From assembly GCF_013283785.1 (NCBI RefSeq), contig NZ_JABCPZ010000067.1, forward strand, positions 1-44,762: 44,762 nt of DNA. Reading direction: 5' to 3'. Positions 24,893-34,047 of this stretch are shown here, piece by piece. The position numbers and the translations under genes are program-made. Below the pieces are notes generated by a model. That model ran no database searches, was not told the origin of the DNA, and worked only from the letters and a program-made list of their open reading frames with translations. Positions within the stretch are counted from its first letter, which is position 1, and each line of letters begins with the position of its first letter. The stretch is from Nonomuraea antri. Lineage in GTDB: Bacteria; Actinomycetota; Actinomycetes; Streptosporangiales; Streptosporangiaceae.

Positions 24893-25834
24893 GTGATCCA
24901 CACCCGGGCGCTCACCCGAGTGTTCAACGTCAAGAAGGACACCGTCGAAGCCGTCCGCGGCATCGACCTCGACGTCGAAGCAGGCAGTCTCGTCGCCTTC
25001 CTCGGCCCCAACGGCGCGGGGAAGTCGACCACCCTGCGCATGCTCACCACGCTGCTCCCGCCCACCTCGGGCACCGCGGTCGTGGCCGGCCACGACGTCA
25101 CCCGCGACCCGGCCGGCGTGCGCGCCCGCATCGGGTACGTCGGCCAGCGCAACAGCGCGGGCGAGAACTTCCAGGTCCGCGACGAGCTGGTGACCCAGGG
25201 CCGCTGCTACGGGCTCACCCCGGCGCAGGCCCGAAAGCGCACCGACGAACTGCTCGACCTGCTCGGCCTCACCGACCTGGCCAAACGCGGCCCCGGCACG
25301 CTCTCGGGCGGCCAGCGCCGCCGCCTGGACATCGCGCTCGGCCTCATCCACCGCCCCGACCTGCTCTTCCTCGACGAACCCTCCACCGGGCTCGACCCCA
25401 AGAGCCGCGCGGAGATCTGGACGCACATACTCCGGCTCAAGCAGACGTACGGCACCACGCTGCTCCTCACCACCCACTACCTGGAGGAGGCCGACAACAT
25501 GGCCGAACGGGTGGTGGTCATCGACCACGGCCGGATCATCGCCGACGGCACCCCGGCGCAGCTCAAGAGCGACCTGGCCGGCGACCACATCACGATCACC
25601 ACCGGCACCGAGCAGGAGGCCCGCGCCGCGGCGGCGATGGGCCAGGGCGAGGCCGACGGCACGACCGTCCGGCTGCGGGTGCCCGACGCGGCCGCCGCGC
25701 TGCCGGAGTTCCTGCGCGCGCTGGAGGGCGCCGGGATCAAGGCCACCACGGCGCAGACCGGCCGCCCGACCCTCGACGACGTATTCCTCACCCTGACCGG
25801 GAGAAGCATCACCGATGACGACGTTTCTGCGTGA
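24893..25834 (+). CDS. DrrA-type ABC transporter ATP-binding protein
   Basis: A 313-aa ABC ATPase of the drug/daunorubicin exporter (DrrA) class. Walker A is LGPNGAGKSTTLRML, the Q-loop region follows as GYVGQRNSAGENF, the signature is LSGGQRRRLDIALGL, Walker B is DLLFLDEPSTGLDP and the switch His is in LLTTHYLEEAD. The C-terminal tail with PTLDDVFLTLTGR is the DrrA C-terminal extension. The start is GTG 24893 after a strong AAGGAGG (24881-24887). It overlaps the permease gene by 20 bp and would power export of a hydrophobic compound or lipid. The substrate is unknown. Confidence 0.95.
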   Translation: MIHTRALTRVFNVKKDTVEAVRGIDLDVEAGSLVAFLGPNGAGKSTTLRMLTTLLPPTSGTAVVAGHDVTRDPAGVRARIGYVGQRNSAGENFQVRDELVTQGRCYGLTPAQARKRTDELLDLLGLTDLAKRGPGTLSGGQRRRLDIALGLIHRPDLLFLDEPSTGLDPKSRAEIWTHILRLKQTYGTTLLLTTHYLEEADNMAERVVVIDHGRIIADGTPAQLKSDLAGDHITITTGTEQEARAAAAMGQGEADGTTVRLRVPDAAAALPEFLRALEGAGIKATTAQTGRPTLDDVFLTLTGRSITDDDVSA

Positions 25835-26564
25835 CACCCGTACCGTCGCGGCCAGGGAGTTCGCCCCGGCGCTGCGCAACCCCGTCGGGCTGCTGTTCGA
25901 GATGGGGCAGCCGCTGCTGTTCCTGTTCCTGTTCGGTGCGCTGCTGGGCGGCGCGGTCGGCTCGTCGTGGCAGTGGTTCGTGCCGGGCATCCTGGTCATG
26001 ATGTGCCTGACCGGGCCCATGTCGGCGGGCTACACGCTGCTGGTCGAGCTGATCGGCGGCTCGATGGAACGGCTGATGGTCACGCCGCTGAACCGCACCG
26101 CGCTGCTGGTGGGGCGGTCGCTGAAGGAGATGGTGGTGCTGCTCGTCCAGGCGGTGCTGATCATCGTGCTGGCGTTGCCGCTGGGCTTCGAGCTGTATCC
26201 GGCGGGGGTGCTGGCCGGGCTGGCGCAGCTCGTCGTGTTCGGCGTGGGGCTGGGCGCGCTCTCGTTCGTGCTGGCGGTCAAGTCGGCCCCGGGCGGCACG
26301 CTGTTCTACATCGTCACGCAGTCGATCCTGTTCCCGTTGCTGCTGCTGTCGGGCGTCCTGCTGCCGATGGAGACGGCGCCGGGCTGGCTGCGCGCGATCG
26401 GCTACGCCAACCCGGTCTCCTACCTCGTCGACGCTCAGCGCGCGCTGTTCTCCGGCGACCTCACCGACCCCTCCATCCTGTACGGCACGCTCTCCGCCGT
26501 CCTGGTCGCGGCGATCGGCCTGTCCTGGGGCAACCGGGTCATGCGGCGCGGCATCACGGGCTGA
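25815..26564 (+). CDS. ABC-2 type permease (DrrB-like)
   Basis: A 249-aa membrane protein with about six helices, the ABC-2 fold. It starts at ATG 25815 inside the end of the ATPase gene. Family features include FEMGQPLLFLFLFGALLGG near the N-terminus, SMERLMVTPLNRTALLVGRS in the cytoplasmic coupling loop, and FPLLLLSGVLLPMETAPGWL followed by GYANPVSYLVDAQRALF. It forms the channel for the neighbouring ATPase. Its 3' end overlaps the convergent antiporter gene by 11 bp. Confidence 0.94.
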   Translation: MTTFLRDTRTVAAREFAPALRNPVGLLFEMGQPLLFLFLFGALLGGAVGSSWQWFVPGILVMMCLTGPMSAGYTLLVELIGGSMERLMVTPLNRTALLVGRSLKEMVVLLVQAVLIIVLALPLGFELYPAGVLAGLAQLVVFGVGLGALSFVLAVKSAPGGTLFYIVTQSILFPLLLLSGVLLPMETAPGWLRAIGYANPVSYLVDAQRALFSGDLTDPSILYGTLSAVLVAAIGLSWGNRVMRRGITG

Positions 26565-27645
26565 CCGCGAGGAAGATGAAGGCCGCGAACAGCACCAGGT
26601 GCACGCCGCTCTGCAGCAGCGTGGCCCGCCCCGGCACGACCGTCAGCGTCGTCACCACGAACGTCAGCGCGAGCAGCACCAGGTGCGTGCTGCCCAGACC
26701 GAGCAGCAGCGGCCCGTCCAGCCAGATCGAGGCCACCGCGATGGACGGGATGGTCAGCCCGATGCTGGCCATCGCCGAGCCGAGCGCCAGGTTCAGGCTG
26801 ATCTGCACCTGGTTGCGGCGGGCCGCCCGGAGCGCGGCGATGGTCTCGGGCAGCAGCACGAGCAGCGCGATCACCACGCCGACCACGGCGTGCGGCAGCC
26901 CGGCCGACGACACCACCGACTCGATCACCGGCGACTCCACCTTGGCCAGCCCGACCACCGCCACCAGCGCGACCAGCAGCAGCCCGAGGCTGATCAGGGC
27001 GGTGCGGGCGCTCGGGCGCGGCGCGTGTTCCTCGGCCGTGGTCGTGGTGCCCTCGATGGTGATCGGCAGGAAGTAGTCGCGGTGCCGTACGGTCTGGGTC
27101 AGCACGAACAGGCCGTACAGGGCGAGTGACACCACGGCGGCGAAGGCGAGCTGGGCCGGCGAGAAGGCCGGCCCGGGCTCGCTCGTGGTGAACGTGGGCA
27201 GCACCAGGCTCAGCGTGCTGAGCGTGGCCACGGTCGCCAGCGCGCCGCCGCTGCCTTCGGCGTGGAAGGCGGCTATTCTCCGCCGCAGTGTCACGGCGAG
27301 CAGTGACAGTCCGACGATCCCGTTGCAGGTGATCATCACGGCCGCGAAGACGGTGTCGCGGGCGAGCGTGGCGGTCTTCTCGCCGCCGGAGACCATGAGG
27401 CTGACGATCAGCGCCACCTCGATCACGGTCACCGCCACGGCCAGCAGCAGTGATCCGAACGGTTCTCCGACGCGATGAGCGATCACCTCGGCATGGTGCA
27501 CGGCGGCGAGCACCGCTCCGGCCAGGAGCAGGGCCACGATGGCCACCAGTGCGGGGGGCAGGGTCCGGCCCCAGGAGATCGCCAGCGCGAGCAGCGCCAG
27601 TGACGGGATGACGACAGTCCACCACTTCGCTACGTTACGGATCAT
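26554..27645 (-). CDS. ChaA-type Ca2+(Na+)/H+ antiporter
   Basis: A 363-aa membrane protein of the Ca2+/cation antiporter superfamily with two inverted repeats. The alpha-repeat motifs are AVAVTVIEVALIVSLMVSGG (first half) and VLLPETIAALRAARRNQVQI followed by SLNLALGSAMASIGLTIP (second half), matching ChaA-like exchangers, where the Glu residues in each repeat bind the cation. About 11 helices are predicted, with a hydrophilic loop near residues 195-215. It exports calcium or sodium in exchange for protons. ATG 27645. Confidence 0.92.
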   Translation of the reverse strand: MIRNVAKWWTVVIPSLALLALAISWGRTLPPALVAIVALLLAGAVLAAVHHAEVIAHRVGEPFGSLLLAVAVTVIEVALIVSLMVSGGEKTATLARDTVFAAVMITCNGIVGLSLLAVTLRRRIAAFHAEGSGGALATVATLSTLSLVLPTFTTSEPGPAFSPAQLAFAAVVSLALYGLFVLTQTVRHRDYFLPITIEGTTTTAEEHAPRPSARTALISLGLLLVALVAVVGLAKVESPVIESVVSSAGLPHAVVGVVIALLVLLPETIAALRAARRNQVQISLNLALGSAMASIGLTIPSIAVASIWLDGPLLLGLGSTHLVLLALTFVVTTLTVVPGRATLLQSGVHLVLFAAFIFLAVSP

Positions 27646-27749
27646 ATACTGCGTGTTCCCAATCGGTTGATGGATAGAAGGGGTTCACCCCCGATCATGC
27701 CTTGTCATCCGTTTCCGCTGGGAAGGAAAGTGACCCATGACACACGGGT

Positions 27750-28424
27750 TCAGCTCTGCGGGCCGAGCGATCTCTCCAGGTCGGCGCCGCGGTAGGCCCG
27801 TTCGGGAATGGTGGCCAGCGTCGACGGGACCACCTGGCCGCCGAGCCCGTACAACTTCTGGAACGACATGATCAACGGCCGCCAGAGGTCCGGGTCGATC
27901 CTGTCGGCGGTGCCCGCCATCCTGATCGACTCGTGCACCCAGACGCGCCGCACCCGCACCTCGAACGCCAGCGTGCCGCCTCCCTCGCCGATCGGGTGCA
28001 CCGCCTCGACCACGGCCTCCATGCCGACCGGGCACTCGGCCACGCGCGGCGGCGCCACGGTCTCCGACGGCACGGCGGTCAGCCCGGCCCGGCCGAACTT
28101 GTCCGACACATGCCGGTAGCCGCGCTCCCACTTCCGCTCGGGCACCGGGTCGGAGCCGGTGGTCAGCGCCAGCCGGTCCACGGCGGCGGCCAGGCCGTCG
28201 TCGGGCAGGTTCAGCACGCACTCGCGCGTCCTGATCAGGTTCTGCGCCGTCTTGGAGCGGGCGCCCAGCCCCAGCATCGCCCGCCAGCCCAGCCAGAACG
28301 CCGAGGACATGGGCGCCAGGTTCGCCGTGCCGTCCTCGTTCGCCGACGAGATCAGAACCACCGGGGTGCCGAAGTAGAGGATGTTCGGCGCGATCCGCGT
28401 GTGCTTGTCCACAACAGTGCTCAT
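27750..28424 (-). CDS. flavin reductase-like (FMN-binding split barrel) protein
   Basis: A 224-aa protein from ATG 28424. The N-terminal half has the flavin reductase-like domain pattern: NILYFGTPVVLISSANEDGT, then NLAPMSSAFWLGWRAMLGLG and TAQNLIRTRECVLNLPDDGL. Family members bind FMN and transfer electrons or act as accessory flavin proteins for monooxygenases. The C-terminal part (VRRVWVHESI, then PLIMSFQKLYGLGGQVVPST) resembles members annotated as nitroreductase/flavoprotein oxygenase-like. It is divergent from the MBL hydrolase across 91 bp, so the two may share a control region. Confidence 0.87.
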   Translation of the reverse strand: MSTVVDKHTRIAPNILYFGTPVVLISSANEDGTANLAPMSSAFWLGWRAMLGLGARSKTAQNLIRTRECVLNLPDDGLAAAVDRLALTTGSDPVPERKWERGYRHVSDKFGRAGLTAVPSETVAPPRVAECPVGMEAVVEAVHPIGEGGGTLAFEVRVRRVWVHESIRMAGTADRIDPDLWRPLIMSFQKLYGLGGQVVPSTLATIPERAYRGADLERSLGPQS

Positions 28425-28515
28425 GCGTCCCACTGTCTCCGCTGTACCCGTAAGGCCGCTGGCGGCAATCGGACGTCCTTGCCCGCCGCCACCGAGATCA
28501 GGCAGGGTTGGTGCG

Positions 28516-29382
28516 GTGACCAGCGACGTCGGGCCGCCGAAGATCCACCGGTTCACGGTCGGCGACCTGTCGTGCGCGGTGATCAGCGACGGCCAGCCCG
28601 AGCCGCCCCTGGCGCCCGCGCTGAGCGACTTCTTCACCCCCGAGACCGGCGTGCCCGCGCCGGAGCTGCGCGCCGCCGCCGAGCGGGCCGGCCGCACCAC
28701 GCTCACCTGCGGCTACAACTGCCTGTGCGTACGCACCCCCGACGGGCTCGCGGTGATCGACACCGGGCTCGGCAAGGGTTTCCTCGGCTACGGCCCGCAC
28801 ATCACCCCGCTCGTCGGCGGGTTCTGCGCCGGCCTGGCCGCGTCCGGGCTCGGGGAACCGGCCGCCCTGGTGCTCACGCACCTGCACGAGGACCACGTCA
28901 GGGGCGCGATCTGGCCCGGCGAGCCGGTCTTCCCCGAGGCCCGCGCGTTCGCGCACGCGGCCGAGATCGCCTTCTGGTCCCGGGATGACCGGCTGCCCCG
29001 CGAGCAACGCGAACCGGCCCGGCGCGCGATCGGGTTGCTCGGCGAGCGGCTGCGCCCGGTCGAGTACGACGTGGAGCTGCTGCCCGGCGTCCGCACGGTG
29101 GACGCCGCCGGTCACACGCCGGGACACACCGCGATCCTGCTCGGCTCGCGCGGCGAGCGCCTGCTCTGCCTCGGCGACACCTTCTACGACCCGCTCCAGC
29201 TCGCGCATCCCGACTGGCGCACGCCCTGGGACCACGACGCGCGGCGGTCGGTGGCCGGCCGCCGCCGGCTGCTGGCCTGGGCGGCCGAGGAGAACGTGCC
29301 CGTGCACGCCTACCACCTGCCGTTTCCCGGGCTGGGCCTGGTCAGCAGGCGGGGCGACGCGTTCGCCTGGCGCCCGCTCTAG
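28516..29382 (+). CDS. MBL-fold metallohydrolase
   Basis: A 288-aa metallo-beta-lactamase-fold enzyme from GTG 28516. The metal motif is LTHLHEDHVRG (HxHxDH), with AAGHTPGHTAILLGS (third His), LLCLGDTFYD (bridging Asp) and HAYHLPFPGLG (last His). This is the pattern of the glyoxalase II/quorum lactonase-like branch. The substrate cannot be deduced. It is divergent from the flavin reductase-like gene and its stop overlaps the C39 exporter stop in the sequence CTAG. Confidence 0.92.
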   Translation: MTSDVGPPKIHRFTVGDLSCAVISDGQPEPPLAPALSDFFTPETGVPAPELRAAAERAGRTTLTCGYNCLCVRTPDGLAVIDTGLGKGFLGYGPHITPLVGGFCAGLAASGLGEPAALVLTHLHEDHVRGAIWPGEPVFPEARAFAHAAEIAFWSRDDRLPREQREPARRAIGLLGERLRPVEYDVELLPGVRTVDAAGHTPGHTAILLGSRGERLLCLGDTFYDPLQLAHPDWRTPWDHDARRSVAGRRRLLAWAAEENVPVHAYHLPFPGLGLVSRRGDAFAWRPL

Positions 29383-31520
29383 TCGGTCACACCGGCCAAC
29401 TGGGCCGCGACCAGGCGGGCGTAGCGGCCGCCGTGGGCCAGGAGCTGCGCGTGGCCGCCGCCTTCGACCACGCGGCCCCGGTCCAGCACCAGGATGAGGT
29501 CGGCGTCCCTGATCGTGCTGAGCCGGTGCGCGATGACGACGCGGGTCTGCGTCAGCCACGACAGGTTCTCCTCGATCTCGGCCTCGGTGGCGGCGTCGAG
29601 CTGGCTGGTGGCCTCGTCCAGCAAAAGGACCTTGGGGCGGGGCAGCAGCGCGCGGGCCAGGGCCAGCCGCTGGCGCTGGCCGCCGGACAGCCCGCCGCCC
29701 TCGACCAGGATCGTCTCGTAGCCCATCGGCATCGCCATGATCTCCTCGTGCAGGCAGGCCCGCGTGGCCGCCTCGGCGATGCGCTCCATCGACGCCCCCG
29801 GGTGATTGAGCGCGATGTTCTCCCTGATCGTCCCGGTGAACAGGGACGGCTCCTGCGTGACCACCCCGAACTGGCGGCGCAGCGAGCGCGGGTTGAGCTC
29901 GGCGGCGGGGACGCCGTCGTAGCGGATCTCGCCCTCGGTCGGCAGGTGCAGCGCCAGCAGCAGCCTGGCCAGCGTGCTCTTCCCCGAGCCCGACGCGCCC
30001 ACCAGCGCGATCTTCTGTCCCGGCCGGACCGAGAGCGAGATGTCACGGAGCACCCACGGGCCGCGCGGGTCGTGCCGGAAGCTCACCCGGCGCAGCTCGA
30101 TCGCGCCGCGCATGCGCAGCACCTCGATGCCGTCCGACGGCTCCGGCGCGGCGGCCAGGATGTCCGACAGCCGGTCGAAGTGCGCCCCCGCCTGCTGCAG
30201 GTTCTGCAGCGCGGCCATCAGCGAGCCGAGCGGGGCGAGCGCGGCGGCCGCGACGGAGTTGAGCGCGAGCAGCGTGCCCAGGCTCAGCGACCCGTCGAGC
30301 ACCCGCCACGCGCCCACCCACAGCAGCCCGAGCGGCGCCAGGTAGCGGATCGCGACCAGCGCGGAGTCGACCAGCCCACGGGCCAGCCCGCCGCGCACGT
30401 CGGCCTCCAGCTGGACGGCGAACTGCTCCGACCAGCGCCGCATCGCGCGCGGCTCGGCGCCGGACGCCTTGAGCGTCTCGATGCCGCCGATCGCCTCCAT
30501 CAGCCGGCTCTGCGAGCTGGACAGGGCCGACAGCTCGCGCCGCGTGTGGTCGCCGACCCGTGCCGCGGTGGCGAGCAGCAGCCCGGCCTGGAGCGCCGCG
30601 AGCAGCGCCAGGAAGCCGCCCATGACCGGGTCGCCGAGAAAGACGAGTACGAGGTAGACCAGCGCGAGCGGCCCGTCCAGCAACGTGGACAGGACCTGCC
30701 CGGTCAGCGTCTGGCGGACCGCGGCGACGCTGTTCGACCTGGTCAGCAGGTCTCCCTTGCCCCGCGTGGCGAAATACCGGTACGGCAGCGCCACCAGGTG
30801 GGAGACCAGGTTCCTGGTCACCTCGCCGTCCGTGCGGGCGCGCAGCGCGACGAGCAGCACCGAACGCAGGTACGCCACCGCGAACTGCGTCACCGCGGCG
30901 GCCAGCACGGCGGCCCCGGCCAGCAGGAGCAGCCGCTCGTCCGCGCGTGGCAGCACCCGGTCCACCACGACCTGGAACGCCGCGGCCAGCCCGAGCCCGA
31001 GCACCTGCAGCAGCAGCGATGCCGCGAGCACCTGGGCGAGCAGGCCCTTGCGCCGCAGCAGCAACGTGCGCAGGAACTCGCGGCGCCAGGCACGGGCCGC
31101 GCCGGAGCGGGCCCGGCGGAAGCCCGGCGCGGGCTCGAACGCCAGCAGCACCCCGGTGAACCCGGCGTCGAACTCCTCGATGCCCAGCCGCCTGCGGCCG
31201 CCGCCCGGGTCGACGACGTCCACGTGGCCGGGCGTCCATCGCTCGACCACCACGAAGTGCTGGAACTCCCAGTGCACCACGGCCGGCATCGGCACCCTGG
31301 CCAGGTCGGCGGGCTCCAGCGAGAACGCCCGCGCCTCCAGCCCGTACTCCCTGGCGGCCTGGACGATCGCCAGCGCGTTCAGCCCGTCCCGGCCCACCTG
31401 CAGCCGGTCGGCGACCTCCTGGACGGTGGTCCTGCGGCCGTGGAAGGACAGGATCATGGCCAGGCAGGCGGCGCCGCACTCGGTCGCCGAGTTCTGCAGG
31501 ACGACGGGAACCCGTCTCAC
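29379..31520 (-). CDS. C39-peptidase ABC exporter, NHLM bacteriocin type
   Basis: A 713-aa fused peptidase-permease-ATPase that would cleave a double-glycine leader and export a peptide. The C39 peptidase domain (about 1-135) has Cys15 in NSATECGAACLAM, His in EFQHFVVVERW and Asp in VDVVDPGGGRR. A transmembrane domain follows (about 165-440), then the ATPase with Walker A LVGASGSGKSTLARL, signature LSGGQRQRLALARALL, Walker B VLLLDEATSQLD and the H-loop IAHRLSTI. Its length and layout match NHLM-type exporters. The start is GTG 31520, overlapping the stop of the upstream small membrane gene as GTGA. No precursor peptide or modifying enzyme is seen nearby. Confidence 0.93.
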   Translation of the reverse strand: MRRVPVVLQNSATECGAACLAMILSFHGRRTTVQEVADRLQVGRDGLNALAIVQAAREYGLEARAFSLEPADLARVPMPAVVHWEFQHFVVVERWTPGHVDVVDPGGGRRRLGIEEFDAGFTGVLLAFEPAPGFRRARSGAARAWRREFLRTLLLRRKGLLAQVLAASLLLQVLGLGLAAAFQVVVDRVLPRADERLLLLAGAAVLAAAVTQFAVAYLRSVLLVALRARTDGEVTRNLVSHLVALPYRYFATRGKGDLLTRSNSVAAVRQTLTGQVLSTLLDGPLALVYLVLVFLGDPVMGGFLALLAALQAGLLLATAARVGDHTRRELSALSSSQSRLMEAIGGIETLKASGAEPRAMRRWSEQFAVQLEADVRGGLARGLVDSALVAIRYLAPLGLLWVGAWRVLDGSLSLGTLLALNSVAAAALAPLGSLMAALQNLQQAGAHFDRLSDILAAAPEPSDGIEVLRMRGAIELRRVSFRHDPRGPWVLRDISLSVRPGQKIALVGASGSGKSTLARLLLALHLPTEGEIRYDGVPAAELNPRSLRRQFGVVTQEPSLFTGTIRENIALNHPGASMERIAEAATRACLHEEIMAMPMGYETILVEGGGLSGGQRQRLALARALLPRPKVLLLDEATSQLDAATEAEIEENLSWLTQTRVVIAHRLSTIRDADLILVLDRGRVVEGGGHAQLLAHGGRYARLVAAQLAGVTD

Positions 31521-31705
31521 CGCCCACCGCCCAGCAGCGGCCAGGCGAGCAGGGCCAGCACCGCCGCCAGGACGGCGACCACCGCCCACAGGATCGCGAA
31601 CCCGCGCGCACCCGGCACCGACGACCGCGGCGGCTCGGGCTGGGCGGCGCGGCGGCGCAGGGCTTCCGCGCGGAAGATCCGCCCGGCCGGGGGTCGCTCG
31701 TCCAT
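31517..31705 (-). CDS. 62-aa single-pass membrane protein, N-terminal stub of an NHLM-type HlyD adaptor
   Basis: A small gene from ATG 31705. It reads MDERPPAGRIFRAEALRRRA, then a proline-rich segment, then a single membrane helix (GFAILWAVVAVLAAVLALLAW) and a stop three residues after it. The IFRxEAL segment followed by a membrane helix is the start of the NHLM HlyD-like secretion protein family, whose members continue for about 200-300 residues of coiled coil and barrel; here nothing follows. It may be a naturally short partner or a remnant. An in-frame extension to TTG 31786 is possible but not favoured. It is coupled to the exporter by a GTGA overlap. Confidence 0.65.
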   Translation of the reverse strand: MDERPPAGRIFRAEALRRRAAQPEPPRSSVPGARGFAILWAVVAVLAAVLALLAWPLLGGGR

Positions 31706-31802
31706 CTCGTCTTCTCTCTCGCACCCCTGCCGGGACGCCGATCGGATGATCAGTTCGGCCAGGAGCGTAGAGATCAGGACTTGCAACCCACTAGGAGTCG
31801 GC

Positions 31803-33950
31803 TCAGGTGGTGAGGATGACGAGCCGCTGCGTGGCGCGGGTCATCGCGACGTACCTGTCGACCGCGCCCTCGATGCCGGCGCCGAACTCGTCCGGGTCGA
31901 TCAGGACGACCAGGTCGAACTCGAGTCCCTTCGACAGCTCCGGGGTCAGCGACCTGACGCGGGGCCGCTCCTGGAACGTGGGATCGCCGATGACGCAGGC
32001 GATGCCCTCGGCGTGCTCGGCCAGCCAGGTGTCGATGATCGAGTCCAGGTCGGAGACCGGGCCGTGTTCGACGGGGACGCCGCTGCGGCGGATGGAGGTC
32101 GGCACGTTCGCGTCCGGGAGCGCGGCCCGGATGACCGGCTCGGCCTCGGTCATGATCTCCTCGGGGGTCCGGTAGTTGACGCTGAGCGCGGCCAGGGTGA
32201 TCCGGTCGAGCCCGACCCGTTCCAGCCGTTCCCGCCACGACTCGGTGAACCCGTGCCTGGCCTGCGCCCGGTCGCCGACGATCGTGAAGCTCCTGGACGG
32301 GCAGCGCAGCAGCAGCATCTGCCACTCGGCGTCGGTGAGCTCCTGGGCCTCGTCCACGACGACGTGCGCGAACGGGCCGGCGAGCAGGTCGGGTTCGGCG
32401 CCGGGCAACACGGACTCGTCGACCAGGGCGTCCCTGAGGTCCTGGCCGCGCAGCATCGTCACCGCGCCTTCTCCGTCGTCGTCTGCGGCCAGGATGTCGT
32501 CCACGACCCGCGACATGCGTTCGCGCTCGGCGGCGACGGCGGCCGCCTGCCTGCGCTTGCGCCGTGACGCCTCCGGGTCGCCGAGCCGCTGCCTGGCCGC
32601 GTCCAGCAGCGGCAGGTCGGACACCGTCCAGGCCTGGGGGTCGTCGCGCCGCAGCAGCCGCACTTCGTCCTGGCTGAGCCAGGGCGCGCACATCCGCAGG
32701 TAGGCGGGCACCGTCCAGAGGTCGCCGACCAGGTCGGCGGCGTCGATCAGCGGCCAGGCGCGGTTGAAGACCGTCAGCAGCTCCCTGTTGCGCAGCAGCG
32801 ACTTGCGCAGCAGGTCGGGCGAGACGTCCTCGTCGTCGTGCTTGTCGATCAGGATCGTGATCAGTTCCTCCCAGATCTGGTCGCGGGCGTCGTTGTGCGG
32901 CGTGCCGGGCTCCGGCGCCTCGAACGCCTCGGCCCAGTCCTCGGCGCTCAGCCGGACGTCGGACCAGGGGGTGGTGATCGTCATGCCCTTGGCCGGCGGG
33001 TTCTCGTAGAACCTGACGGCCGGCTCGATCGCCTTGACCAGGCCGGCGGACGCCTTCAGCCTGGCCACCTCGGGGTCGCTCTCGTCCGCCGCCGTCGCGC
33101 CTTCCGCCACGAGATCGCGCAGCGTGCAGGTCTGCACGCCCTCCTCGCCGAGGCTGGGCAGGACGTCGGCGACGTAGGCGAGGTACGGCTGGTGCGGCCC
33201 GACGAACAGCACGCCGCCCTGGCGGTGACCGAGTCGCGGGTCGGAGTAGAGCAGGTAGGCCGAGCGGTGCAGGGCGACGACCGTCTTGCCGGTGCCGGGG
33301 CCGCCGTCGACGACGAGCGCCCCGCGTGATCCGGCGCGGATGATGGCGTCCTGGTCGGCCTGGATGGTGCCGAGCACGTCACGCATGCGCGGCGACCGGT
33401 TGGCGCCCAGGCTGGCGATGAAGGCGGACTGGTCGTCGAGCGCGGCGCGGCCGACGAGGGCGTCCTGGCTGAACACCTCGTCCCAGTAGTCGCTGACGTG
33501 GCCGCGGGTCCAGCGGTACCTGCGGCGGCTGGCCAGGCCCATCGGGTTGGCGTGGGTCGCGCCGAAGAACGGTTCCGCGGCGGGCGAACGCCAGTCGAGC
33601 AGCAGCCGGCGGCCCTCCTTGTCGGTCAGGCCGAGCCGTCCGATGTAGACGGGCTCGGGGTCGTCCACGCCGACCATGTGGCCCAGGCACAGGTCCAGGC
33701 CGAACCGCCGCAGGGTGCGCAGGCGGGAGGTCAGCCGGTGGATCTCCAGGTCCCGGTCGAGCACCTGCCGGCCCACGCCGCCCGGCGCCTTGCGCACGGA
33801 GTCGAGCCGGGCGGACAACTCGGCGATCGACTGCTCAAGACTTTCGGCGATGGCCGCGAAGTGCCGCTCGTCGGCGGCGATCAGGGTGGGGTCCGCCTTG
33901 GCGGCGAGGTTGCCGGGAAGGTCGAACACGCTGGTGGTCAAGGGGTTCAC
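31803..33950 (-). CDS. helR: HelR: RNA polymerase recycling/rifamycin-resistance ATPase
   Basis: A 715-aa HelD-family superfamily 1 ATPase, best matching HelR, which in Streptomyces and mycobacteria displaces rifamycins from RNA polymerase and rescues stalled enzyme. It starts at GTG 33950 (NPLTTSVFDLPGNL). An N-terminal charged coiled coil (about 28-82) would enter the secondary channel. Then come Walker A GGPGTGKT (216-223), a variable central arm, Walker B VVDEAQELTDAEWQ, an SF1 motif with IVGDRAQARHGF, and the C-terminal LSKGLEFDLVVLIDPDEF and YVAMTRATQRLVIL motifs. A rifamycin-associated element in the promoter region supports HelR over the housekeeping HelD. Confidence 0.93.
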   Translation of the reverse strand: MNPLTTSVFDLPGNLAAKADPTLIAADERHFAAIAESLEQSIAELSARLDSVRKAPGGVGRQVLDRDLEIHRLTSRLRTLRRFGLDLCLGHMVGVDDPEPVYIGRLGLTDKEGRRLLLDWRSPAAEPFFGATHANPMGLASRRRYRWTRGHVSDYWDEVFSQDALVGRAALDDQSAFIASLGANRSPRMRDVLGTIQADQDAIIRAGSRGALVVDGGPGTGKTVVALHRSAYLLYSDPRLGHRQGGVLFVGPHQPYLAYVADVLPSLGEEGVQTCTLRDLVAEGATAADESDPEVARLKASAGLVKAIEPAVRFYENPPAKGMTITTPWSDVRLSAEDWAEAFEAPEPGTPHNDARDQIWEELITILIDKHDDEDVSPDLLRKSLLRNRELLTVFNRAWPLIDAADLVGDLWTVPAYLRMCAPWLSQDEVRLLRRDDPQAWTVSDLPLLDAARQRLGDPEASRRKRRQAAAVAAERERMSRVVDDILAADDDGEGAVTMLRGQDLRDALVDESVLPGAEPDLLAGPFAHVVVDEAQELTDAEWQMLLLRCPSRSFTIVGDRAQARHGFTESWRERLERVGLDRITLAALSVNYRTPEEIMTEAEPVIRAALPDANVPTSIRRSGVPVEHGPVSDLDSIIDTWLAEHAEGIACVIGDPTFQERPRVRSLTPELSKGLEFDLVVLIDPDEFGAGIEGAVDRYVAMTRATQRLVILTT

Positions 33951-34047
33951 AGGGTCGGCTCCGATCTGGGGTGGCCAAGGCGCCAGACGTCCACGTTCCC
34001 GCGTTCGCGCAGGTAATGGCTCCGGCCGACGATTGTGCGGCATGACG

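Noticed and set aside
24617..26020. Upstream extension of the lipoprotein frame
   Set aside because: It crosses the ABC ATPase gene on the other strand. The lipobox signal sequence from ATG 24616 marks the start.
31706..31786. Possible precursor peptide or N-terminal extension ahead of the HlyD-like stub
   Set aside because: The frame from TTG 31786 has no double-glycine leader, poor start context and no separate stop, so it is not a convincing peptide gene.
33951..34043. N-terminal extension of helR to 34043
   Set aside because: The extra residues are Arg/Pro-rich and unlike the family; the family-like N-terminus NPLTTSVFDLP begins at GTG 33950.
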